This document shows positions 24,124 to 32,790 of a stretch of DNA of 64,000 nucleotides, piece by piece. The notes under the pieces are model-generated. The model worked only from the letters and a program-made list of their open reading frames with translations, was not told the origin of the DNA and made no database searches. Position numbers and translations under genes: made by a program. The stretch covers positions 310,001 through 374,000 of the forward strand of contig OY970386.1 of NCBI GenBank assembly GCA_963719465.1, in the 5' to 3' direction. The DNA comes from JALHUB01 sp963719465 (GTDB taxonomy: Bacteria; Chloroflexota; Dehalococcoidia; DSTF01; JALHUB01). How positions within the stretch are numbered: the stretch's first letter is position 1; every line of letters begins with the position of its first letter.

Positions 24124-26436
24124 CTAAGGTTGGGGGGGACTCGATTCCGCGCTGGGTGGCATGCTTTCGCCGGCCGCGGGCAACGTGAAAAGGAAAACTG
24201 AGCCCATACCTTCGCCAGCGCTCTCCACCGACATCCGGCCGCCCTGCTCCTCGACGAGCCGCTTACACACCGACAGGCCAATCCCCATGCCAGGCGATAC
24301 CGCCGCAATCCGCGCCGAACGGTAGAAAGGTTCGAAGATGTGCTCCGCCTCTTCCTGCGTGAGACCTATCCCGCAATCGACGACACGCACTGTAGCTTCG
24401 TTTCCGTCCGCGCGCAGCTCGATTGCGATGAGCTCCTCTTTGGGCGTGTACTTCTCCGCGTTCTCGAGGAGATTCGATACTATGTGACCGAGGTACTCCC
24501 TCGAGGCCAGCACCTTCAAAGGCTCGTCGGAGGCGCGCACCTCGATCTTGCGGTGCCCGTACCGCAACCGGTGCTGTTCCGCTATCTCGGTTACGATGGC
24601 CTGCGCCGACAGCGGCTCGATCAGAGCCCTCCGGCCCGTCTGCACCCGGGCCAGCGCAAGCATGTTGTCGATAGTTCCAGCGAGCCGTTTTGCGCCTTCA
24701 GCAACGTCTCGCAGCATCTCCCGGCTTTCGGTCTCATCAACCTGAAATGAGGGCTCCGAAAGAAGGAGCGCGTTGCCCATAATGCCTGTCAACGGCGTCC
24801 GCATCTCGTGCGACACCATACTGAGGAAGTCATCCTTCGCCGCCAATGCCGTCCTCAGCTCTTCTTCTGCCCGCTTGTGCTCTGTTATGTCCTCTACCGT
24901 GCCAACGAAACTTATCGCGCGACGATCCCTTCCGTCGCCGTCGAAGGAAGCCAGGCCGTGCGCGCGGACCCAGCGGGTCACGCCGTCTGGCCGGTTGATA
25001 CGGTATTCCGCGACGAAGGACTTGGGATCAGCGGGGTCCAGGGCCGCTTCCACTTTCGACCAGAGCTTAGGGAGGTCATCGGGATGGATTATCCGCTGAA
25101 GGATTTCGTCGTTGAGCTGCTCATAGCCCTCGACTCCGAATATCTTCCTGTAGCCTTCGTCCCAACGCGCCATCCCCGACACGGGGTCTAAATGCCACCA
25201 GCCGAGGTGCGCCGCATCGAGCGCGAGCTGGCGTTGCTCTGCGAGCGCTTGCCGAGAGGCCTCCGCCTGCTTGCGCTCAGTGATATCGCGGAAGACGAGC
25301 ACGACGCCGGTGACCGTGCCCGCGGCGTCACGTATGGGCGCCGCGCTGTCATCGATTGGGAGCTCTGTGCCGTCCCTGCGGATCAGAACCGTGTGGTTGG
25401 CAAGACCTTGAGTCCTCTTTTCCTGCAGTACCTTGCTCACCGGGTTGGCAATTCTCTCGCGGGTCTGCTGATTGATGATGTTGAAGACTTCGGCGGCAGT
25501 TTTACCCACGGCTTCGGCTTGCGTCCAACCTGTGAGGGCCGCGGCGACGGAGTTGATGAAGGTAATATTGGCATCCACATCGGTCGCCATCACCGCGTCG
25601 CCGATGCTTGCGAGAGTGGTCACCCAGCGCTCCTCGCTTTCGCGCAGCGCTATCTCCGCCCGCTTGCGCTCCGCAATCTCTTCCTCCAGCGAATCCCTGG
25701 AGACGGTCACCGCCTGCAGCCGGCCGGTCATGTCATCGAAAGAGCGGCCAAGGTCCGCCAGCTCGTCCCGCCCCGACATCCCGATCCGGTGATCAAGGTC
25801 GCCGGCGCCGATGACCTCGACGCCGCGCCGGAGGCCGGAGAGCGAGTCGGCTACGCTCCGTCTCATTAGGAACAGCATGCCTGTGACGGGCACCGTCGCA
25901 AGCAGCATGGCGAGGAAGATCGCGACGATAATCTGCCTCTGGCTGGCGCTCAAGTTGTCGCTGGTCAGAGTTTGCAGGCGCAGCGCGTCGGAGTGCATTT
26001 CCTGCGACCCGAGCAATATCTGCCCGGTTAGCTGCTCTTGCTGTTGCTGCGCCAACGCATTTCCAGTGTTAGAGCCGGCGCTGGCGTAGCTCGAGACTAG
26101 CTCCAGAAACGAGCCTCTGGTCGCGTCATTATCGGTCCGTATCGTGTCCAGGAGCCTTTGCTGGTCCCCATCGCCAAAGTGCGCGCTGCCGACAAGTCCA
26201 GCGGTGGAGTCGTAAGCCGCCAGGAACTGCTGCTTCGGCCGGTCCTCATGATAAAGGACGTAGGAGTAGACAAAGCCGTTGAGATCGCTGGAGCTGCTGG
26301 CAATCTGGCGGGCCATATCGGAGTCGTGTCGAGCGTTGCTCAGCACGTGATAGGAGTACAAGAGAGCGCCTCCCACAACGAGCAGGAGGAACACGGGCAC
26401 GAAAGCGGCAAGCGTTAGTCTCGTGCGGATTCTCAT
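24124..26436 (-). CDS. Transmembrane histidine kinase with HAMP and two PAS domains
   Basis: 770 residues. TM1 (about 8-28), an extracellular helical sensor (about 29-170, Ser/Gln/Asp-rich, four-helix look), TM2 (IIVAIFLAMLLATVPVTGMLF), HAMP (about 193-246), PAS 1 (WVTTLASIGDAVMATD onward), PAS 2 (LGWWHLDPVSGMARWDEG onward), HisKA with the phospho-His in FLSMVSHEMRTPLTGI, and HATPase_c (NLLENAEKYTP, VDCGIGL, GMGIGLSVCKRLVEEQGG). No receiver. It starts 9 bases after the second of two substrate-binding lipoprotein genes with no ABC permease, so those proteins probably present ligand to its sensor domain. Its response regulator is not adjacent. Confidence 0.92.
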   Translation of the reverse strand: MRIRTRLTLAAFVPVFLLLVVGGALLYSYHVLSNARHDSDMARQIASSSSDLNGFVYSYVLYHEDRPKQQFLAAYDSTAGLVGSAHFGDGDQQRLLDTIRTDNDATRGSFLELVSSYASAGSNTGNALAQQQQEQLTGQILLGSQEMHSDALRLQTLTSDNLSASQRQIIVAIFLAMLLATVPVTGMLFLMRRSVADSLSGLRRGVEVIGAGDLDHRIGMSGRDELADLGRSFDDMTGRLQAVTVSRDSLEEEIAERKRAEIALRESEERWVTTLASIGDAVMATDVDANITFINSVAAALTGWTQAEAVGKTAAEVFNIINQQTRERIANPVSKVLQEKRTQGLANHTVLIRRDGTELPIDDSAAPIRDAAGTVTGVVLVFRDITERKQAEASRQALAEQRQLALDAAHLGWWHLDPVSGMARWDEGYRKIFGVEGYEQLNDEILQRIIHPDDLPKLWSKVEAALDPADPKSFVAEYRINRPDGVTRWVRAHGLASFDGDGRDRRAISFVGTVEDITEHKRAEEELRTALAAKDDFLSMVSHEMRTPLTGIMGNALLLSEPSFQVDETESREMLRDVAEGAKRLAGTIDNMLALARVQTGRRALIEPLSAQAIVTEIAEQHRLRYGHRKIEVRASDEPLKVLASREYLGHIVSNLLENAEKYTPKEELIAIELRADGNEATVRVVDCGIGLTQEEAEHIFEPFYRSARIAAVSPGMGIGLSVCKRLVEEQGGRMSVESAGEGMGSVFLFTLPAAGESMPPSAESSPPQP

Positions 26437-26445
26437 GTCGCCATC

Positions 26446-27432
26446 CTATTCACCTGCTATAGTAACAGCGTCGGGCTGCACCGCCTTCAGACCGTCAGCG
26501 TAAATGAAATCGAGAAAGTTGGGCATGGTTTTCGTCGTATCAGCGCTTGCGAAGGTCCAGCGGGCTTGCTCCTCCAGGCTCATCACAAGGCTCTGGTCCA
26601 GAACGACCTCGAAGCTGTAATCCGGCCAATCGCTCTCGTAGTAAACGGCGTCGGCGCCGATGCTGTCGGCGGAAATCGACTCGGCCTCCTCCGGGTTGTC
26701 CTGGATGAACTGGTCTGCACGAACGATGGCACGCAGAAATCGTTGGATGACGTCCGGCTCGCTTTCGACGAGAGCGGGGGTGGCCGCGGCAACCATCGAG
26801 GTCGGGGGAACGGATCGGTTGTCAAGAACCACGGCGTTCGCGCCGAGCTTCTCGATCGCCATCCCACGCTGCGGCGCCGCCACCGCAACCGCGTCAACGT
26901 CTCCGTTGACAACGGAATCCACGTATTGAGAGGGCGTGAGGTTAACCGCTTCGACGCTCCTGGGATCGATGCCGGCATTGACAAGATAGGACTGCAGGAA
27001 GTAATCGGCGATGGTGCCGGGTGTCGTGCCTACTGTCTTTCCCTTCAGGTCACTGAATGTCGCGATGCCCCTGTCTCTTCTGCCGACGACCGAAACGGCA
27101 CGTTCCACCCTGCAATAAGAGGCGATAATCCAGAACTGCTCTCCATCCAGCGCAGCCTGCGCAACAGGTGTATCCGCCATAGTTGCTAAGTCCGCCTTGC
27201 CGGCGAGCATCGCCGCAAGAGCCTGCTGCCCGGTGTCGTACGTGTCAACCGTAACGTCGAGCCCTTCGTCCTTGAAGTAACCTTTGTCTTCCGCGATTAG
27301 AAGAGTCGCCGTGCGGGGAGATTTGTAGAGAGCGAGTGTCACCTTTTGCGCCGGGTGCGAGGAGCTGCAGGCAGTCGCGCCCACAAACAGTGGCACCAAC
27401 ACCGCGAACGCTAATCTCGCGCTGGTTCTCAT
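26446..27432 (-). CDS. Substrate-binding lipoprotein (NMT1/SsuA-like), copy 2
   Basis: 328 residues from ATG 27432, starting 7 bases after the preceding gene. Signal peptide with lipobox VGATAC. The fold follows the NMT1/ThiY/SsuA class of periplasmic binding proteins: VTLALYKSPRTATLLIAEDKGYFKDEGLDV, GKADLATMAD, LKGKTVGTTPGTIADYFL, then NLTPSQYVDSVVNGDVDAV. Its C-terminus (TMPNFLDFIYADGLKAVQPD) is close to that of the upstream gene, showing tandem duplication. Ligands of this class are small organics (thiamine precursors, sulfonates, nitrate-like anions); this one is not identifiable. No permease or ATPase is in the cluster. Confidence 0.88.
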   Translation of the reverse strand: MRTSARLAFAVLVPLFVGATACSSSHPAQKVTLALYKSPRTATLLIAEDKGYFKDEGLDVTVDTYDTGQQALAAMLAGKADLATMADTPVAQAALDGEQFWIIASYCRVERAVSVVGRRDRGIATFSDLKGKTVGTTPGTIADYFLQSYLVNAGIDPRSVEAVNLTPSQYVDSVVNGDVDAVAVAAPQRGMAIEKLGANAVVLDNRSVPPTSMVAAATPALVESEPDVIQRFLRAIVRADQFIQDNPEEAESISADSIGADAVYYESDWPDYSFEVVLDQSLVMSLEEQARWTFASADTTKTMPNFLDFIYADGLKAVQPDAVTIAGE

Positions 27433-27439
27433 GCTGGCC

Positions 27440-28420
27440 CTACTTCCCGACGATTGTGACGGCATCAGGGTCAGCCGCCTTCAGGCCGTCAGTATATATG
27501 AAATCGAGGAAGTTGGGGATCGTAGCGCCAGACCCGCTGGTTTCGGCAGTCCAACGTGCCTCGTCTTCCAGGGCGAGGACAAGCGACTGGTCGAGCGAGA
27601 CCGAGAACTGATGCTCGCTCCAGATCCCTTCGACGTAGGCGATGTCGGTCCCCTCATGGTCTGCCAGGATGGTCTGGGCCTCCGCAGCGTGGTCGACGAC
27701 AAACACGTCCGCCTGCACGAGCGACTTCAGGAACCGTTGGACGAGCTCCGGATGCTGCTTTGCCCAGTCATTCCTGCACACGAGAAGGGCGAAGTTCGCC
27801 TGGCCGGCTTGCAGCGACCACTTGACGGTGCCGCTTGTCACCCGGTCTTGTATTTGCGTAACGAATGGCTCGTTAGTTACGGCAGCGTCGATTTCGCCGT
27901 TGGCCATGGCGTCCACCGTTTGCGCCGGGGTCAAATTGACCAGAGTCACGTCCCTGGCATCGATGCCCTGCAGCGTGAGGAATCTGCTGAGGTAGAATTC
28001 GAGCAGGGTCCCAGCGGCGACGCCGATCCTTTTACCTTTGAGGTCCCCTTCCTTCGTAACGCCTGCAGCCGTACTCCCGACGAGAAACACGTTGAATGCC
28101 CTGTCGAACGATCCTATTGCGCTGATGTCCGCGTTGGTGAAGGCTCGTGGCACCAGCGCGTATTCCGCCGTCCCGGCAATATCCACCTCACCGCCAATCA
28201 AGGCATCGATGGCCGTCGGCCCCGTAGCGTATTGTTTGAGGGTTACGTCCAATCCGTTGGCGGCAAACATGCCCTTATCCTGGGCAACAAAGAGAGGAAC
28301 CGCCGCGTCGCTGGGCAGATAGCCCATGGTGAGGTCTGTCTTGCCGGTGGTGGAGGAGCCGCACGCGACGAGACCGGCGAGGACGAACGCCGCGAGGAGC
28401 GCTGTAAGTGTTATACGCAT
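27440..28420 (-). CDS. Substrate-binding lipoprotein (NMT1/SsuA-like), copy 1
   Basis: 326 residues from ATG 28420. Signal peptide with lipobox LAGLVAC. Same class as the downstream copy: LTMGYLPSDAAVPLFVAQDKGMFAANGLDV, GEVDIAGTAEYALV, LKGKRIGVAAGTLLEFYLSRF, NLTPAQTVDAMANGEIDAA, TIPNFLDFIYTDGLKAADPD. The ligand-contacting N-terminal regions differ more between copies than the C-terminal ends, as expected for two receptors with different ligands sharing one output. First gene of the SBP-SBP-kinase unit; the 5' side is a 1.3-kb region without clear genes. Confidence 0.88.
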   Translation of the reverse strand: MRITLTALLAAFVLAGLVACGSSTTGKTDLTMGYLPSDAAVPLFVAQDKGMFAANGLDVTLKQYATGPTAIDALIGGEVDIAGTAEYALVPRAFTNADISAIGSFDRAFNVFLVGSTAAGVTKEGDLKGKRIGVAAGTLLEFYLSRFLTLQGIDARDVTLVNLTPAQTVDAMANGEIDAAVTNEPFVTQIQDRVTSGTVKWSLQAGQANFALLVCRNDWAKQHPELVQRFLKSLVQADVFVVDHAAEAQTILADHEGTDIAYVEGIWSEHQFSVSLDQSLVLALEDEARWTAETSGSGATIPNFLDFIYTDGLKAADPDAVTIVGK

Positions 28421-28643
28421 CACGCGACCGACCTTTACAGCCGCTGTTTCCGCTCGCAGTCTGAATGAAGACGATAGTCTACTATATCATGCGTGGGCGC
28501 TTTACGGCGGGTGGGACCGCTGCTCTCGAGTTGCAGCGTGACGAGAGGAACGTTGTTGGGTATGGCGGGCGTAGTGATGAAGGGACAGGATCATGGGCGA
28601 CAGCACGAGGCTGACGAATGTAGCTGCATGCAAGGACTGCGAG

Positions 28644-28825
28644 GGCCGTGGGGGATTCAAACGGCCAACTTCCGGACTCCGGGTCCGGTACTCAGGCCGG
28701 AGAGGCAAACACAGAAAAGGACGCCTACGGATTGGGGCAAGCGTATCCTGCGCGCGGGGTCTCAGAAGGCCTGAGGGGTTCGAACGTCAGGCCCGAAAAC
28801 TTCGAGTCCGGTACCCAGGTCGGGG
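28644..28825. repeat. Two imperfect copies, 123 bases apart, with compensating stem changes
   Basis: Copy 1 starts with GGCCGT (28644-28649) paired to ACGGCC (28661-28666), then CCGGA/TCCGG (28672-28676/28684-28688). Copy 2 starts with GGCCTGA (28768-28774) paired to TCAGGCC (28787-28793). GGATTCAAACG / GGTTCGAACG lies in the first loop and GTCCGGTACYCAGGYCGG is shared further on. The first stem differs between copies yet pairs fully in both, which suggests a selected RNA or DNA structure. Confidence 0.55.
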
Positions 28826-29077
28826 GATCAACACGATTCAACGATGAACCGCGAGCAGGAGATTGACGCGCCGTGCGAGCGAGTCTGCCGCGAGAACTGC
28901 GATTGTTGGTCGTGATGTCGGCCTCGCCAGCTAGTGGCTTGAATGTTGTCTTCTGCAGGGGAATTTGGGACGAGTGGCGAATGACTGAGCACGGGCATCT
29001 TCCTCACTTAAGGGGCCGAGCCAGTGTAACCGCGGGCGCTGAAGACGCATCACCGCAAGGCTCTCGCGACTGAGGCG

Positions 29078-29248
29078 TCAGCCGCGACCCCTGCGTTCTT
29101 CTTCATTTCTTTCATCCGTAAGGCCTGAATCTCGAAGAGCGGCGGCGGCGAGCGGCAACCATCGGTCGCGCCGTTCCTTCGCCGCGCGTTTCAGACGATC
29201 TGACAATCGCCGAACATTGGCAATTATCGATTTCGGGCTGTCTGCCAT
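29078..29248 (-). CDS. Possible small basic protein downstream of a leftward Pho box
   Basis: 56 codons from ATG 29248, rich in Arg, Ala and Leu (RRLSDRLKRAAKERRDRW then LPLAAAALRDSGL), predicted helical. No family known and no good ribosome site. Its only support is position: the leftward Pho-box array and its -10-like TATCCT predict a transcript start near 29290, about 40 bases upstream. It may equally be chance. Confidence 0.25.
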   Translation of the reverse strand: MADSPKSIIANVRRLSDRLKRAAKERRDRWLPLAAAALRDSGLTDERNEEERRGRG

Positions 29249-29296
29249 CGGTTTGCGAGCTACCCAGGACCCCGTTGGATGATCGCTTCGAACCTC

Positions 29297-29349
29297 AGGA
29301 TAGGGATGTTGAGTTAACGCCGCTTCAACATGAGTAAACGCAGCGTAAA
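29297..29349 (-). promoter_or_regulatory. Pho-box array, leftward
   Basis: On the minus strand TTTAC (29349-29345), TTTAC (29338-29334), TTGAA (29328-29324) and TTAAC (29317-29313) occur with start-to-start steps 11, 10, 11. A -10-like TATCCT (29302-29297) follows 10 bases after the last repeat. The pattern matches the other three arrays in the window. It points toward the SBP-SBP-kinase unit, whose first start is 870 bases away. Confidence 0.65.
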
Positions 29350-29456
29350 CGTTTGGCAAGCTGTTGAATCGAACAGGAATCGCGGAGGTCGCTGGTCGGC
29401 CGCACAGGGATGGACCGGACCGCCGTCGGAAGTTTTGACGAGACTTTAGCCCACCT

Positions 29457-29509
29457 TTTACCCGACGTTTACCAGCGTTGATAAGCGATTAGCAGCCGGA
29501 TGGGAGAAT
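29457..29509 (+). promoter_or_regulatory. Pho-box array upstream of pstS
   Basis: TTTAC 29457, TTTAC 29468, TTGAT 29478 and TTAGC 29489 (first bases), steps 11, 10, 11. PhoB/PhoP-type regulators bind such direct repeats. A weak -10 (GAGAAT 29504-29509) follows at the same 10-base distance as in the other arrays. pstS starts 199 bases further on. Confidence 0.75.
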
Positions 29510-29707
29510 GCCCTCTGGTGACGAGGAAAAGAAGCGCCCCCCAATTGGAGACAAGAAGGGAGGATTGTCAAGGGCGAAAGCTCGGCAGACGAGAGAAGGA
29601 CGCTCGATGGCGATGAAACGTCGCCGCCTTGAGAGCAACCCAGATACTCCATCCAGCACAAAGGCGTGAGAGACAAACTCCACGCTAGTCTTCTAGGGGA
29701 GGGAAGA

Positions 29708-30898
29708 ATGCGAAACAGACTGCTCAATGTACCTGGGAGCCCGGCGCGGATCTTGGTCGTCGCGCTCGTCGCTCTATGCCTCATGGCCGTCACGATGGCG
29801 TCTACCACCGCGAACGCCGCCATCGTAATCAGGGCTGTCGGTTCAACGACTGTGAACCCAATCGCGCAGGCATCTGAGGCTCCATTCGAGGCGCTCTACC
29901 CTGACACTGACCTTCAAGTGAACGGGACCCAGGGCTCCGGCTACGGTCAACAGCAAATCTTTAGCGGCACGACCGAGGTTGGAATGTCCTCCTCCAGCGT
30001 GTCGGTTGCCAACACCTGCAACGGCACCTACAGCCCCGGCCCGCCGGCGACATGCAGTGGCTCGTGGCGGCCGTATGGCCTCAACGACATCGACGACTGG
30101 ATCATCGCTCGCGATGCGATCTCCATCATCGTGAAGGATGATTCCAACATGGCCTGGCTCACGAATATCACTTCGGCCCAGTTGCTGACTATCTACCAGG
30201 AAGGGACCAACATCACCTCAACCTACTGGGATTCAGTGATTCCCGGAGCACCCCACAGGCTCATTCTCCCCCGCGCCAGAATCACAAGCTCCGGCACGCG
30301 TACAAGCTTCTGCACCTTGATCGGGTGTCACGTCGGAACGCCGGGAACGAACGGCGACGGTTCCACCAACTACGACCTGGAGCAGGCGACGATCGATCCA
30401 CCGTCGACGCTGGGGTACCAGCGGCTCACAGAGAACCAGGACATGGTCAACGCGATTGCCAGTTGCGATGACTGCATCGGGTATGTGGGGCTGGGATACA
30501 CGACGGAAGCAGGCATTCGAGTGGTCCCGGTGGCGGGCGTAACGCCCAGCGTGGGCACCGTCCAGGACGGCACGTACCCGCTGTCCCGAGTCCTCCACAT
30601 GCTTACGCTGAAGCCAAGCGTTGACCCTGATTACACGCCACGCATCCAAGACTACATCAACTTCATGTTCTCGAAAGCGGGCCAGCAAATCGTTGAGAAC
30701 GCCGGCTTTGTTAGCATCGCCCCGAACTGGGACGTGAACGTCGACCACGCCGGAAACATCTCGGACGTAGTGTCCATCGGCCTGCACTGGTTGCAGCACG
30801 GCACCAACCGCTGGATTCGCGAAGACGCCAACAGCGATGGCGACTGCAACATCTCCGACGTGGTGATGGTCGGTCTGCACTGGAACGCAACCTGGTAG
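29708..30898 (+). CDS. pstS: PstS phosphate-binding protein with C-terminal dockerin
   Basis: 396 residues. A Sec signal peptide ends near TTANAA (about 36) with no lipobox, so the protein is released outside. Residues 38-335 are PstS-like: VIRAVGSTTVNPIAQ, the phosphate-loop-like NGTQGSGYGQQQIFSGTTEVGMSSSSV, and the late block GTYPLSRVLHMLTL. Residues 342-396 are a type I-like dockerin: two EF-hand-like loops, DVNVDHAGNISD (342-353) and DANSDGDCNISD (373-384), each followed by a VV-x-x-GLHW helix. This is an unexpected partner for PstS, and the next three genes encode cohesins. Start ATG 29708 has AGGGGAGGGA upstream. Probably induced under phosphate limitation through the array at 29457. 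Confidence 0.9.
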   Translation: MRNRLLNVPGSPARILVVALVALCLMAVTMASTTANAAIVIRAVGSTTVNPIAQASEAPFEALYPDTDLQVNGTQGSGYGQQQIFSGTTEVGMSSSSVSVANTCNGTYSPGPPATCSGSWRPYGLNDIDDWIIARDAISIIVKDDSNMAWLTNITSAQLLTIYQEGTNITSTYWDSVIPGAPHRLILPRARITSSGTRTSFCTLIGCHVGTPGTNGDGSTNYDLEQATIDPPSTLGYQRLTENQDMVNAIASCDDCIGYVGLGYTTEAGIRVVPVAGVTPSVGTVQDGTYPLSRVLHMLTLKPSVDPDYTPRIQDYINFMFSKAGQQIVENAGFVSIAPNWDVNVDHAGNISDVVSIGLHWLQHGTNRWIREDANSDGDCNISDVVMVGLHWNATW

Positions 30899-30942
30899 AA
30901 ACGCTCCCGCCAACCAGTGAGGGAATCTGAGGAGGAATAACA

Positions 30943-32574
30943 GTGAGAAAGGAAAGGGTCTTGCGCTTCGTCGGCCTTGTGCTCGGCCTTGCCGCGCTGA
31001 TTGCGGCCCTGCTTGGCCCAACCGCTCCGACAAGCGCAAGTTCAAATACGAGTGTAAGCGTTGTCCCCTCCGCTCAGACCGTTGGCCAGGGAGATAACGT
31101 CGACGTGAATATCCAGGTGAGCTCGGACGTGGCCTCGCGCGGCGTCCAGTTCGATGTGGATTTTGACCACGCGGCGATGACGTTCCTAAACGCCACTGAG
31201 GGGAGTTACTACAGCGATTGGGCAACGGCGAACGGCGACGATGACAACTTCGTCGCGCCGACGGAGAGCCTCAACGGCCAGTCAGGCCACCTCGCGGGGG
31301 CCTATGTCTACATAGATGGCACTACTGCGGGAGGCCCGACGGGAACGGGCACCGCTGTTACACTTCACTTCAAAGCCGCAAACGCGAACAACATGTCTTC
31401 CCTCCACCTCTCCAAAGTTGTGGTGGGAGATACTAATGGATTTAGCATCAACAACGTCGTCGTTTACGACGGGGCCGTTTACATAGGCGCCGGCGTGACC
31501 GTTCCGTCCTCGGCCCATGACGTGGGACAGGACTTCGATGTGAGCGCTGTCGTGGCGAGCAATGTCGCCTCCCGTAGCGCCCAGTTCACCCTGGACTTCG
31601 ATCCCACGGTGCTGCAATTCCGCGGCTCAACTCAGGGCAACTTCTATTCGGCATGGGCGTCGGCCCACAGCGACAGTACGACGGCAGGGACCCCCACGGA
31701 GGGGCCGGCCGGGCACATCTCCGGGGCTAGCGCCTCCATAACCGGAGGCACCGCGGGCGGTCCAACCGGCGGCGGAACGCTGTTCGTCCTACACTTCCAT
31801 GCCATCGCCAACGGCGTATCACCACTGAACCTCGGCGGGGTCACCGTTTCCGATGCGAGTTCAACGCCGATTCCTGGAGCCTTCGCTAAGAGCGGATCAG
31901 CGACCGTTGGCGAGAGCCTCAGTGTGTCTCCGTCCAATGAATCCGTGACCTCAGGGACAGTTTTCGACCTGAGCATCGTCGTGAACAGTGGTCTTCCGTC
32001 TCGCGGCGCTCAGGTCGCCCTGACGTTCGACCACGCAGCGATGGACTACCTGGGTTGCGACGAAGGGACATTCTACAGCAACTGGGCGCTGTTGAATGGT
32101 GACGACACCCAGGTGAGCCCGTCGCCGACGGAAAACCCGAAGGGCAATATCACGGACTTCGGCGTGTCGATTACCGGTACCGTGCCGGGAGGCCCGAGCG
32201 GTAGCGGTACGTTGGCTGTCTGCCACTTCAAGTCGTCTCAGGCGAGCGTGAGCACGGCAGTGAACCTGGTCAACGTCCAGATGACAGACGCAAACGGTAA
32301 CAGCTTCGCGTCGGCTGGGGCGGTAAACGGATCCGTTGTGGTTGTGAAGCTGGCGACGCCGGGTCCCGTGACGGTCGGCGGCGTTGCCGAGCTGGATGAC
32401 CAGGCTGTTCCTCCGTCAGCGGCCATTGACAGCTCGGACGGGTCCAATCTCGACGAGTTGGGCATGGCTGGTTTCGCCGCAGCGGCTTTGCTTCTGGCGC
32501 TCACGAGTGCCGCCGTTTGGCGAGTAAGAACGGGAAGAATCGCAGGTGACGAACCTGGAAGCTCGCATCGTTAA
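30943..32574 (+). CDS. Membrane-anchored scaffold with three cohesin modules
   Basis: 543 residues. Signal peptide (1-33), three cohesin-type modules (about 35-182, 183-325, 326-470), a polar linker and a C-terminal transmembrane helix (GFAAAALLLALTSAAVW) followed by a basic tail. Each module repeats the cohesin layout: V-x-x-G-D-x-V-D-V, S-R-G-x-Q-F/V-x-L-x-F-D-x-x-x-M, an acidic E-G-x-x-Y-S-x-W-A turn and GGPTGTGT-x-x-x-L-H-F. Cohesins bind dockerins, and the gene just upstream encodes a dockerin-tagged PstS. GTG 30943 has GAGGAGGAAT upstream. It would hold up to three dockerin proteins on the cell surface. Confidence 0.85.
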   Translation: MRKERVLRFVGLVLGLAALIAALLGPTAPTSASSNTSVSVVPSAQTVGQGDNVDVNIQVSSDVASRGVQFDVDFDHAAMTFLNATEGSYYSDWATANGDDDNFVAPTESLNGQSGHLAGAYVYIDGTTAGGPTGTGTAVTLHFKAANANNMSSLHLSKVVVGDTNGFSINNVVVYDGAVYIGAGVTVPSSAHDVGQDFDVSAVVASNVASRSAQFTLDFDPTVLQFRGSTQGNFYSAWASAHSDSTTAGTPTEGPAGHISGASASITGGTAGGPTGGGTLFVLHFHAIANGVSPLNLGGVTVSDASSTPIPGAFAKSGSATVGESLSVSPSNESVTSGTVFDLSIVVNSGLPSRGAQVALTFDHAAMDYLGCDEGTFYSNWALLNGDDTQVSPSPTENPKGNITDFGVSITGTVPGGPSGSGTLAVCHFKSSQASVSTAVNLVNVQMTDANGNSFASAGAVNGSVVVVKLATPGPVTVGGVAELDDQAVPPSAAIDSSDGSNLDELGMAGFAAAALLLALTSAAVWRVRTGRIAGDEPGSSHR

Positions 32575-32631
32575 GGAAACGTGCACGCGCGGAGCAGCGC
32601 CGCAAGCGCGCCCGCGTTGGTAGATGCCTCA

Positions 32632-32739
32632 GCCTCCTCACTTCGGACGAGGCGTTCAGGGCTGATTCAGAAAATGTGGCTAACTGGCGGGGCGGCCCCA
32701 GCGAATCGGGACCTGACGCAATCGACGAAGTGAGGAGGC
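32632..32739 (+). repeat. 14-bp perfect inverted repeat between scaffold genes
   Basis: GCCTCCTCACTTCG (32632-32645) is the exact complement of CGAAGTGAGGAGGC (32726-32739), 80 bases apart, in the 216-base gap between the first and second cohesin genes. In RNA it would form a long stem closing a large loop. No T-run follows, so processing, stability or attenuation are possible roles. Confidence 0.6.
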
Positions 32740-32790
32740 GGGGCGCAAAGAAACCGGCCGACAAGACTCGTCCGACAGGAGGGCAACTTG

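Larger units (their letters stand above)
28421..29707. other. 1.3-kb region without a confident gene
   Basis: Lies between the leftward SBP-SBP-kinase unit and the rightward pst locus. It holds a pair of imperfect structured repeats (28644-28825), a weak leftward small reading frame (29078-29248), and two divergent Pho-box arrays (29313-29349 and 29457-29493). I see no conserved protein in the rest. After the rightward array about 190 bases of leader precede pstS. Confidence 0.7.

Noticed and set aside
28644..28825. The repeats as tRNA genes on the minus strand
   Set aside because: A T-loop-like TTCGAA and a 5-bp anticodon-like stem are present, but acceptor and D arms do not form and U33 is missing.
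28593..28866. Two overlapping small plus-strand frames across the imperfect repeats
   Set aside because: Arg/Gly-rich with no start support for either; the repeat conserves stem pairing rather than codons, so structure explains it better.
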